Below the pieces are notes generated by a model. That model made no database searches, had not been told where the DNA came from, and was given only the letters and a program-made list of their open reading frames with translations. From the NCBI RefSeq assembly GCF_003478505.1, contig NZ_QUFI01000004.1, forward strand, positions 1-58,171: a stretch of DNA of 58,171 bases, in the 5' to 3' direction. Below are positions 7,665 to 14,644 of this stretch, one piece after another (the stretch's first letter is position 1; every line of letters begins with the position of its first letter). This DNA comes from Clostridium sp. AF27-2AA. GTDB lineage: Bacteria; Bacillota; Clostridia; Lachnospirales; Lachnospiraceae. The position numbers were made by a program, and so were the translations under genes.

Positions 7665-9008
7665 TTGGAGAAAGAAAATAAAGGCAAGTCAAAGTTTTGG
7701 AAAGGCGTCTTAGCAGGTTCCCTTGTAACTGCTTTGGCAGGTTTTGGCATTGTGGGTGTGGCAACTGGTATCTCTGTGATCGGGCGCACCGTGATCGAGA
7801 ATCAGGCGCAGAATACAACGGCAGAGGGTTCCGGCAGCGATGCCGTTCGAACCCAGGTAAATTTAAAACAGGTGGATGCAAAAATTTCCGTGCTTCAGCA
7901 GATCATCGACCGGTATTTCCTGTTCGATGAAGACGCGGAGCAGATGGAAACCGGAATCTACAAAGGCATGCTGGCCGGACTGGATGATCCGTACACCGTT
8001 TATTATACTCCGGAGGAGTACAGTTCCCTGACAGAGGAGACCAGCGGTGTATACTGTGGCATTGGTGTGCTGGTCAGCAAGAATGTGCAGACCGGGGCAG
8101 TGACGGCGCTCCGCGTTTTCCCGGGTTCCCCGGCAGAAGAGGCGGGCATGCAGAAAGGCGATATCATCTATAAGGTAAAGGATGTCTCTGCAGCGGATGA
8201 AGAACTTGACATTCTGGTTCAGGAGTACATCCGCGGTGAGGAAGGCTCCTATGTCGATGTGACGGTTTTGCGCGGAACCGAAGAAATCCCGCTCCACATT
8301 CAGCGTCGTATGGTGGAGGTGGCTACGGTAGAACACCAGATGCTGGCGGACAAGACCGGATATGTAGAAGTAACCCAGTTTGATACTGTGACAGCAGAGC
8401 AGTTTATCGCTGCGGTGTCTGATCTGGAACAGCAGGGTATGGAGCGCCTGATCATTGACCTGCGCGACAATCCGGGCGGCGTAGTAACATCCTGTGTGGA
8501 GATGGCGGCATACGTTCTGCCGGAAAACCAGCATGATGGAACCATTCTTTCTACCGCTACCAAGACCGGGCAGGAAGAACGCTACTACTGCCAGGACGGT
8601 GAGACCCGCCATGATGTGAGAGGAACAAGCACGGAGGGCGGCGATTTTCCGAAAGCCGATGACCATGAACTCAATGTTCCAATTGCGGTGCTGATCAACG
8701 GTCAGTCTGCCAGTGCGGCAGAAGTATTTGCCGGTGCCCTGCAGGACTACGGCGCAGCAACCCTGGTGGGAACCACTTCCTTCGGAAAAGGCATTGTGCA
8801 AAGCCTGATCCCGTTAACGGACGGATCTGCAGTCAAGATCACTACCGCCCACTACTACACCCCGGCCGGACATGACCTTCATAAGAAGGGACTGACACCG
8901 GATATAACGGTAGAACAGAAGCTGGATGAGGATCTCATCGGACAGTACGACATTCCGCTGGAGCGGGATAATCAGGTTCAGGCAGCCATCGAAGTGCTGG
9001 AAAAGTAG
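7665..9008 (+). CDS. CtpA-type C-terminal processing protease (S41)
   Basis: A membrane-anchored serine protease: one N-terminal membrane segment (about residues 12-36), an alpha-helical region, a PDZ domain (about 105-190, GIGVLVSKN onward) and a S41 catalytic domain with the nucleophile in GQSASAAE (near residue 348) and the general-base Lys in TSFGKGIVQ (near 373). These enzymes cut C-termini of wall or envelope proteins. A TTG at 7665 sits at good distance from GAGGTGA (7653-7659); a GTG at 7656 lies inside that ribosome binding site and is less likely. It follows the M23 gene and may control levels of wall hydrolases, as reported for other Ctp proteases. Confidence 0.88.
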   Translation: MEKENKGKSKFWKGVLAGSLVTALAGFGIVGVATGISVIGRTVIENQAQNTTAEGSGSDAVRTQVNLKQVDAKISVLQQIIDRYFLFDEDAEQMETGIYKGMLAGLDDPYTVYYTPEEYSSLTEETSGVYCGIGVLVSKNVQTGAVTALRVFPGSPAEEAGMQKGDIIYKVKDVSAADEELDILVQEYIRGEEGSYVDVTVLRGTEEIPLHIQRRMVEVATVEHQMLADKTGYVEVTQFDTVTAEQFIAAVSDLEQQGMERLIIDLRDNPGGVVTSCVEMAAYVLPENQHDGTILSTATKTGQEERYYCQDGETRHDVRGTSTEGGDFPKADDHELNVPIAVLINGQSASAAEVFAGALQDYGAATLVGTTSFGKGIVQSLIPLTDGSAVKITTAHYYTPAGHDLHKKGLTPDITVEQKLDEDLIGQYDIPLERDNQVQAAIEVLEK

Positions 9009-9049
9009 AAGCCCATCTGGTAACCAAAAAAGAATATGATCTGATACTT

Positions 9050-9086
9050 GCCGCATGCATAGAATAAAATGCATGCGGCTTTTTTT
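9050..9086 (+). terminator. Terminator after the Ctp protease
   Basis: A perfect 11-bp stem GCCGCATGCAT/ATGCATGCGGC (9050-9060 and 9069-9079) with an 8-base loop and seven T residues. On the opposite strand no T tract follows the stem, so it serves the + strand only. Confidence 0.95.
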
Positions 9087-9114
9087 CGTTCTGTCCTATA
9101 ATTACAATGATCTT

Positions 9115-9900
9115 TTAATGGCAGCTGTGCTCACCGCAGCTGTGTTCGCCGCAGGCATGTCCTTCGCCTTCATGGTCATGATGGCTGCAGTGTATGTTCG
9201 GATTATAGCCGAGGGTTCCGGTTAACAGTGCATTTACGGCTTCGTCTGCGTTTCCGCTTACGCCGCCGTACAGCCGGATGCCGGCCTGGGCGAGGGCGCT
9301 CTGGGCACCGCCGCCGATGCCTCCGCAGATCAGAGTGTCGACGTTATGTTCCAACAGAAAACCGGCAAGAGCTCCATGTCCGCTTCCGTTGGTATCAACA
9401 ACTTCGGCTGCAGTTATGGTTCCGTTCTCTACCGTGTAGAGTTTAAACTGCTCTGTGTGTCCAAAATGCTGAAAAATTTCTCCGTTCTCATAAGTAACTG
9501 CAATTTTCATAATACATACTCCTTTGTTGTGTTGTAGATGGAAAACAGGAAAACTGTGTTCTGCCGTGGCCATGTGGCAGATGCATTGTCTGCAGCGGGG
9601 ATATTCCCGCCCTTCGCAGATTCGGTAATTTCCGCCGGAAATGATGAGCCGTTTCCCGTTTACGATGCACTGTGCAAGCTTATAACGGGCGCTTTCATAA
9701 ATTTCCGTGACTGTTGTGCGGGAAACATCCATCTGCGCGGAGCATTGTTCATGGGTTTTCTTTTCCAGGTCAACCAGACGGATCACTTCATATTCATCCA
9801 GTGTAAGTGTGATCGTGTCATCGGTCTGGCTGTTTTCCGGATAAAATGAATCGTACTGCGGTGTAAAGCAGATCCTCCGGCATTTTTGGGGTCTCGGCAT
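9115..9900 (-). CDS. DUF134 regulator fused to a NifX/NifB-type cofactor-binding domain
   Basis: The 261-residue protein begins MPRPQKCRR, the conserved start of DUF134 (UPF0251) proteins, and has a sigma-4-like helix-turn-helix (about 30-90: LTLDEYEVIRLVD and MDVSRTTVTEIYESARYKL). A Cys/His-rich hinge (CRQCICH) follows. From residue 131 it is a dinitrogenase iron-molybdenum cofactor-type domain (MKIAVTYENG, HFGHTEQF, ICGGIGGGAQ), ending in a His/Cys-rich metal-binding tail. The start follows AAGGAGG. No nitrogenase genes are nearby, so a metal or Fe-S sensing role, perhaps for the divergent suf genes, is inference. An internal ATG with its own ribosome binding site lies at 9510. Confidence 0.85.
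   Translation of the reverse strand: MPRPQKCRRICFTPQYDSFYPENSQTDDTITLTLDEYEVIRLVDLEKKTHEQCSAQMDVSRTTVTEIYESARYKLAQCIVNGKRLIISGGNYRICEGREYPRCRQCICHMATAEHSFPVFHLQHNKGVCIMKIAVTYENGEIFQHFGHTEQFKLYTVENGTITAAEVVDTNGSGHGALAGFLLEHNVDTLICGGIGGGAQSALAQAGIRLYGGVSGNADEAVNALLTGTLGYNPNIHCSHHDHEGEGHACGEHSCGEHSCH
9508..9525 (-). promoter_or_regulatory. Internal ribosome binding site and ATG inside the DUF134/NifX fusion
   Basis: On the - strand AAAGGAG (9519-9525) lies 8 bases before an in-frame ATG (9508-9510) that begins MKIAVTYENG, the natural start of free-standing NifX-like proteins. It could yield a separate 131-residue metal-binding protein from the same mRNA. Confidence 0.55.
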
Positions 9901-9918
9901 GGGAAATCCTCCTTGTTT

Positions 9919-9959
9919 TCGACATATGTCGATTATAACTCATAAATAACAAAAGTCAA
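9919..9959 (-). promoter_or_regulatory. Promoter and palindromic operator of the DUF134/NifX gene
   Basis: Reading the - strand: -35 TTGACT (9954-9959), 16-base spacer, -10 TATAAT (9932-9937). A perfect 14-bp palindrome TCGACATATGTCGA (9919-9932) lies directly downstream of the -10 box, over the expected transcription start. Its position suits a repressor, possibly the DUF134 product itself. Confidence 0.7.
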
Positions 9960-10001
9960 TACGAAAACCACTATTAACCTGGGGACTTCGGGATATAAAG
10001 A

Positions 10002-10030
10002 TTGACAGATCTGCCTGATTAGGGTACCAT
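10002..10030 (+). promoter_or_regulatory. Sigma-A-like promoter of sufCB
   Basis: -35 TTGACA (10002-10007), 17-base spacer, -10 TACCAT (10025-10030). It is about 80 bases upstream of sufC and points away from the DUF134/NifX promoter, so the intergenic region holds a divergent promoter pair. Confidence 0.6.
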
Positions 10031-10113
10031 CCAATAGGAACGATACGCTGTATTCCGCCGGTTGCGGAAAATGCGGAACATAGCGGACATACTATAGAAG
10101 AGGTGAGAATCAC

Positions 10114-10851
10114 ATGTTAAAGGTAGACAACCTCACGTTTGAGGTGAATGAAGAGGGTAGAAAACGCTGTCTGGTCAATCATGTCAGTTTTCAGGTTGCG
10201 GATGGTGAAATGTTAGTGATTACCGGGCCGAACGGCGGCGGTAAGTCTACGCTGGCCAAGGTGCTGGCAGGCATTGAGAAAGCGGATGAGGGTCTGATTT
10301 TCCTGGATGAAGAGGATATTTCCGGTTACGATATCGATCATCGTGCCAATGCGGGAATCGGCTATGCATTCCAGCAGCCGCCACGCTTTAAGGGCATGAC
10401 GGTGGCAAGAATGCTGTCTCTTGCAGCGGGAAAAGACCTGACGGAGGCAGAAAGCTGTAAGCTGCTTTCTGCAGTGGGACTTTGTTCTGCCGATTATCTG
10501 AACCGACAGATGGACGGCACACTTTCCGGAGGCGAGATGAAGCGTCTGGAGATTGCAACGGTACTGGCGAAACCGCACAAGGTCAGCATTTTTGATGAGC
10601 CGGAGGCCGGTATTGATCTTTGGAGCTTTTCTATGCTGATCAAACGGTTTGAGGAGATCCACAAAGAGAAACAGGAAAGCCTGATCCTGATTTCCCATCA
10701 GGAGCGGATCATCCGTATGGCAGACAAGATCATGGTAATCGAAGATGGTGAAGTGAAACGATACGGCAGCCGTGAGGAAGTCCTGCCAACTCTGTTTACG
10801 CAGGAGAGATGCGGCAAGTGTGCGAATGGACTGGAAGGAGGTGTCTGCTGA
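10114..10851 (+). CDS. sufC: Fe-S cluster assembly ATPase SufC
   Basis: ABC ATPase of 245 residues with Walker A GPNGGGKST (about 39-47), signature LSGGEMKR and the D-loop region FDEPEAGIDLWS typical of SufC; it ends with a Cys pair CGKC. SufC powers the SufB scaffold on which Fe-S clusters are built. The stop overlaps the sufB start (TGATG). Only sufC and sufB are present, with no sufS, sufD or sufU beside them, matching the minimal two-gene (SmsCB-like) form found in many anaerobes. Confidence 0.93.
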   Translation: MLKVDNLTFEVNEEGRKRCLVNHVSFQVADGEMLVITGPNGGGKSTLAKVLAGIEKADEGLIFLDEEDISGYDIDHRANAGIGYAFQQPPRFKGMTVARMLSLAAGKDLTEAESCKLLSAVGLCSADYLNRQMDGTLSGGEMKRLEIATVLAKPHKVSIFDEPEAGIDLWSFSMLIKRFEEIHKEKQESLILISHQERIIRMADKIMVIEDGEVKRYGSREEVLPTLFTQERCGKCANGLEGGVC

Positions 10852-11774
10852 TGGCACAGATCAATGAGACTACCCAGGGGGTTCTGGATCAGATCAGCGA
10901 AGGATTTGCGCAGAAAGGTGCTTATAATCTTCGCCAGAATGGCGTATCGATCTGTCATGGAGACAGCGAGCACATCAAGATTCGTAAGAAAGAAGATAAG
11001 CCTGGGATCGATATCCTGATTGACGGTGATACAAAGGGTGAAAAAGTGTTCATCCCGGTTGTAGTCAGTGTTTCCGGCATGACGGATCTGGTTTACAATG
11101 ATTTCTATATCGCGGATGGTGCGGATGTGACCATCGTGGCAGGCTGCGGCATCCACAACAGCGGCTGCAATGAGAGCCGTCATGATGGTATTCATACCTT
11201 CCATGTAGGAAAGAATGCCAATGTCCGTTATGAAGAAAAGCATTACGGAGAAGGCAACGGAACCGGAAGCCGTATCTTAAATCCGGTGACGAACATTGAG
11301 GTAGGCGAGAATTCTGTTTTTACCCTGGATACCGTTCAGATCAAAGGTGTGGATTCCACGGTGCGCAGAACCAATGTTTCCATGGAGGCAGGCTCCAGGC
11401 TTTATGTGGTGGAGCGTATCATGACAGACGGAACACAGCATGCGGAGTCAGATATGGAGGTCTGCATGAATGGAAGCGGCTCCTCAGCACAGATCGTTTC
11501 CCGTTCTGTAGGCAAGGGGGAGTCTTCCCAGGTATTCCATCCGAAGGCAGTCGGAAACACCAAATGTCATGCTCATATCCAGTGTGATTCTATCATCATG
11601 GATCATGCAAAAGTTGGTTCCATTCCGGAGATTCAGGCTAATCATGTGGATGCTGCAATCGTTCATGAGGCAGCCATCGGACGAATCAATGATGAGCAGC
11701 TGTTGAAGCTCAGAACCCTCGGCATGACCGAGGCAGAAGCTGAGAATGTGATCATTGAAAACTTTTTAAGTTAA
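10851..11774 (+). CDS. sufB: Fe-S cluster scaffold protein SufB (short form)
   Basis: A 307-residue SufB/SufD-family protein with the beta-helix core seen in DGADVTIVAGCGIHNSGC and a C-terminal segment SIPEIQANHVDAAIVHEAAIG, in which HEA is the conserved SufB/D signature. It is much shorter than the 470-residue SufB of classic operons, fitting the minimal SufCB system, in which SufB acts as a homodimer. The ATG at 10851 follows GGAAGGAGG and overlaps the sufC stop. It is closed by a terminator, so sufCB forms a two-gene operon. Confidence 0.9.
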   Translation: MAQINETTQGVLDQISEGFAQKGAYNLRQNGVSICHGDSEHIKIRKKEDKPGIDILIDGDTKGEKVFIPVVVSVSGMTDLVYNDFYIADGADVTIVAGCGIHNSGCNESRHDGIHTFHVGKNANVRYEEKHYGEGNGTGSRILNPVTNIEVGENSVFTLDTVQIKGVDSTVRRTNVSMEAGSRLYVVERIMTDGTQHAESDMEVCMNGSGSSAQIVSRSVGKGESSQVFHPKAVGNTKCHAHIQCDSIIMDHAKVGSIPEIQANHVDAAIVHEAAIGRINDEQLLKLRTLGMTEAEAENVIIENFLS

Positions 11775-11788
11775 TATTCTGTGATAGG

Positions 11789-11835
11789 AACAGGAATGAA
11801 GGATCTGTAGCAGCGGATTTTTCATTCCTGTTTTG
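11789..11835 (+). terminator. Terminator after sufB
   Basis: A 12-bp stem AACAGGAATGAA/TTCATTCCTGTT (11789-11800 and 11821-11832) with a 20-base loop; the following T run is short, so termination may be partial. Confidence 0.65.
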
Positions 11836-11884
11836 CTTGCCTGAAAAATAACATATTCCTTTCGTAGAAAATCCCGGAATCTTA

Positions 11885-11893
11885 TGTTATACT
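11885..11893 (+). promoter_or_regulatory. Extended -10 promoter of the zinc-ribbon protein gene
   Basis: TGTTATACT gives a TG-n-TATACT extended -10 element (11885-11893). No convincing -35 box is at the normal distance, as is common with extended -10 promoters. Confidence 0.4.
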
Positions 11894-11927
11894 TAAAGGC
11901 AAATCGTGTAAGGAGGTGTCTCTTTTT

Positions 11928-12950
11928 ATGATGCAGCGAATCTGTCCGGTCTGTGACCAGGTTATGAAGCATGCCCACTACTGCAGCGCATGTCACTCCT
12001 GGGTGAAGGACCCGATGTATATGAATGTCACGTATTATCTGAATGAGCGCCACCCGAAAAACGAGGCGCACTGCAGTTACCATAATGCAGAAGAGGAGCA
12101 TACGAATGCCGGAGCCGAAAGGCGGAAGGCAGTGCGATCGTCTTCCGGCAGAGAGCGAAGCGTGAAAACAGAGCGGGCGGTCCGAACCACAGAAAAAGGC
12201 GCGTCAGGGCAGTCGAAGATGGTTATCGAAAAGAAAAATCCGGTTCGAAAACTGATTCTTTTGTATATTTTCCTGATGGTTGTGATATGGCTGTTCAGGC
12301 TGCTAAGCGGTATGGCTGGTTCATTCTCTGATATTACCGGAAGCATATTTGACAGTATCAGCGGGTCTGATTTCCGGGAACTGACGGATGAAGAAGCAAG
12401 AGCTTACGGCGGTCCCTGCACGGATGAACCGCATTTTGAAGTCACGATCGAAGCTCTTAAGAGTCCGATCCGGGAACTGTTTGATACCTGTCAGATTCCG
12501 CTGGCCGGAACAGATACCTATTCCCACAACACGGTATATTCCGATGAGACTACCTGGTTTTCTTCCACAGACACCTATTATATGGAAGCAGAGGACACAT
12601 ATGCCTATGTGGATTTTGACTACGACACAGCTACAGGTCAGCTCCATCAGATTTATCTGTCTGTCCCGGAACGAGATTCCATCACGGTTCTGACGAAGCA
12701 GTTTCTGCTGATGTTAAACGATGCGGATGCATGGGATATGGAACAGAAGCATCGTTCTGATGCGGCAGACCTGGATGAGCTGTATGCCCGGATGATGGAG
12801 CCCGGTGTGAACCAAACAGAGGGGGTCTGGTGCGGAGCCGGTATCAATGCTGAATTTCCGGATGCGGAAGATGAAAACTGCAGTGTGTGGATCTATCCTG
12901 ACAGAAGCAGCGACAGCTACAGTTATGGAGAGCATACCGATAGTCTGTAA
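11928..12950 (+). CDS. Unknown zinc-ribbon membrane protein
   Basis: The function is not recognised. The N-terminus has two Cys pairs (CPVC at about 6-9 and CSAC at about 23-26), forming a probable cytoplasmic zinc ribbon. A charged, low-complexity linker follows (about 50-105, rich in Glu, Arg and Lys). One membrane segment LILLYIFLMVVIWLFRLL (about 110-127) leads to an extracellular domain of about 200 residues rich in Asp, Thr and Tyr. The topology implies a membrane-tethered sensor or scaffold. The ATG at 11928 lies 11 bases after AGGAGG; the upstream GTG at 11916 overlaps that site. It stands between the suf and met clusters with its own promoter. Confidence 0.75.
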   Translation: MMQRICPVCDQVMKHAHYCSACHSWVKDPMYMNVTYYLNERHPKNEAHCSYHNAEEEHTNAGAERRKAVRSSSGRERSVKTERAVRTTEKGASGQSKMVIEKKNPVRKLILLYIFLMVVIWLFRLLSGMAGSFSDITGSIFDSISGSDFRELTDEEARAYGGPCTDEPHFEVTIEALKSPIRELFDTCQIPLAGTDTYSHNTVYSDETTWFSSTDTYYMEAEDTYAYVDFDYDTATGQLHQIYLSVPERDSITVLTKQFLLMLNDADAWDMEQKHRSDAADLDELYARMMEPGVNQTEGVWCGAGINAEFPDAEDENCSVWIYPDRSSDSYSYGEHTDSL

Positions 12951-13021
12951 ATGCCAAAATGTATGATGTGCCTGAGGTACAAAACAGTTATGAAATCATA
13001 AATATGAGAGGAACAGTACGT

Positions 13022-13879
13022 ATGAAAATCAGAGATATTCTTGCAAAAAACGAACCAACACTTTCCTTTGAGGTATTCCCGCCAAAGACAGAGGATAAAT
13101 ACGAGTCTGTAGAAATGGCTGCTTCCGAGATTGCGAAGCTGAATCCGGCATTCATGAGCGTGACCTACGGCGCAGGCGGCGGTACCAGCCAGTATACGGT
13201 TGATATCGCAGCATCCTTAAAGGCAAAGGGGGTTACTCCGTTAGCGCATCTGACCTGCGTTTCATCCACCAGAGAAAAGGTACATTCGGTTCTGGAGCAG
13301 TTAAAGGCAGAGGGGATTGAGAATGTACTGGCTCTGCGCGGTGACATTCCAAAGGACGGAAAAGTTGAGAACGACTATCGCTATGCATCGGAACTCATTG
13401 CAGAGATCAAGGCATCCGGCGATTTCTGCATTGGTGCAGCCTGCTATCCGGAGGGGCATGTGGAGTCTGTCAATAAGACGGAGGATATCCAGCATCTGAA
13501 AGAAAAGGTAGAGGCCGGCTGTGACTTCGCGACTACCCAGATGTTCTTTGACAACAACATCCTATACAATTATCTGTACCGCGTGCGTGAAAAGGGCATT
13601 ACGGTTCCGGTGATCGCAGGCATCATGCCGGTGACCAATGTAGCCCAGATCAAGCGCATCTGCTCTATGTCCGGGACCTATCTTCCGGCGCGCTTTAAAG
13701 CCATTGTTGACCGTTTTGGTGATAATCCTGCAGCTATGAAGCAGGCCGGCATTGCCTACGCAACGGAACAGATCATTGACCTGATCGCGAATCATGTAAA
13801 CGGCATTCATGTGTATTCCATGAACAAGCCGGATGTGGCAGCCCAGATCCAAAACAGCCTTTCTGAGATCATCCGGTAG
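13022..13879 (+). CDS. metF: 5,10-methylenetetrahydrofolate reductase
   Basis: FAD-dependent reductase making 5-methyltetrahydrofolate, the methyl donor for methionine synthase two genes downstream. The family start PTLSFEVFPPKT, the folate/FAD segments SVTYGAGGG, LRGDIP and the FDNN region are visible. Length (285 residues) is normal for bacterial MetF. The ATG at 13022 follows GAGAGGAAC; an in-frame ATG at 12959 would add 21 residues lacking family similarity. I saw no SAM riboswitch upstream. Confidence 0.9.
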   Translation: MKIRDILAKNEPTLSFEVFPPKTEDKYESVEMAASEIAKLNPAFMSVTYGAGGGTSQYTVDIAASLKAKGVTPLAHLTCVSSTREKVHSVLEQLKAEGIENVLALRGDIPKDGKVENDYRYASELIAEIKASGDFCIGAACYPEGHVESVNKTEDIQHLKEKVEAGCDFATTQMFFDNNILYNYLYRVREKGITVPVIAGIMPVTNVAQIKRICSMSGTYLPARFKAIVDRFGDNPAAMKQAGIAYATEQIIDLIANHVNGIHVYSMNKPDVAAQIQNSLSEIIR

Positions 13880-13904
13880 GAAAATACGATAAAGAAGGAC
13901 AATG

Positions 13905-13933
13905 GCCCGGCATCGGAATTTTGGATGCCGGGC
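13905..13933 (+). other. Hairpin between metF and the MetH activation gene
   Basis: A perfect 10-bp GC-rich stem GCCCGGCATC/GATGCCGGGC (13905-13914 and 13924-13933) with a 9-base loop. There is no T tract, so it is more likely an intercistronic processing or stability element than a terminator. Confidence 0.55.
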
Positions 13934-13958
13934 AGAAACTACGGAGAGAACAGGATTG

Positions 13959-14612
13959 ATGAATGAAACATTTCACTGGAATGACCGGGAACTTTTGCGT
14001 TATCTGGGCTGTAAAAATGGGACAGCTCCGGACCAGAACACGGCAGATCTGATCATGCAGTGTAAGCAGGAACTGGAAGCAGTGGCTTCTCCCAGGGTTA
14101 CCTGGAGAGAATATCCACTGTCATTTCAGGGTCATGTGATTGACATGACCTGTCTTCAGACACAAAGCAAAAGCCTGGAGCGGAATTTAAGGGACTGCGA
14201 GCGGGTTCTTTTGTTTGCCGCGACCCTTGGCAGTCAGGTAGATGTGCTGCTGCACCGCTATAACATGATCCAGATGAGCAAGGCCGTGGTCATGCAGGCG
14301 GCATCTGTAGCCATGCTGGAAACGTTCTGTGATGAACAGAATGAGAAACTGAAGGAAGAATACCAGGAAAAAGGCTGGTACTTAAGGCCGAGATTCAGTC
14401 CGGGCTACGGGGATTTCCCGCTGGAGTGTCAGAAACAGATCGCACCGGCGCTGGAGCTTGGAAAACGCATTGGCGTGACCCTGACGGACAGTCTTCTTAT
14501 GGCACCATCCAAATCAGTGACGGCGGTCATCGGTGTGAGCCGCCTGCCAAGAAACTGTACGGTGCAGGGCTGTGAGGTCTGCGCCAAGCGGGACTGTGCT
14601 TACCGCAGATAG
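13959..14612 (+). CDS. Methionine synthase reactivation domain protein
   Basis: A 217-residue protein resembling the C-terminal AdoMet-binding activation domain of MetH, here a separate gene. The motifs RPRFSPGYGDFPLECQ and TDSLLMAPSKSVTAVIG correspond to the SAM-binding core of that domain, and a Cys-rich end (CTVQGCEVCAKRDC) follows. It should help reductively methylate inactive cob(II)alamin on the MetH encoded just downstream. The ATG at 13959 follows GGAGAG; the longer reading from 13902 would run through the hairpin. The split arrangement is common in Clostridia. Confidence 0.88.
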   Translation: MNETFHWNDRELLRYLGCKNGTAPDQNTADLIMQCKQELEAVASPRVTWREYPLSFQGHVIDMTCLQTQSKSLERNLRDCERVLLFAATLGSQVDVLLHRYNMIQMSKAVVMQAASVAMLETFCDEQNEKLKEEYQEKGWYLRPRFSPGYGDFPLECQKQIAPALELGKRIGVTLTDSLLMAPSKSVTAVIGVSRLPRNCTVQGCEVCAKRDCAYRR

Positions 14613-14644
14613 ATGCAAATATGAACAACACGAAGGAGTTTACC

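Noticed and set aside
12959..13021. N-terminal extension of MetF from an upstream ATG
   Set aside because: The 21 extra residues do not look like the family, and GAGAGGAAC is correctly placed for the ATG at 13022.
12951..13021. SAM or cobalamin riboswitch upstream of the methionine genes
   Set aside because: The gap is too short and shows none of the conserved riboswitch blocks.
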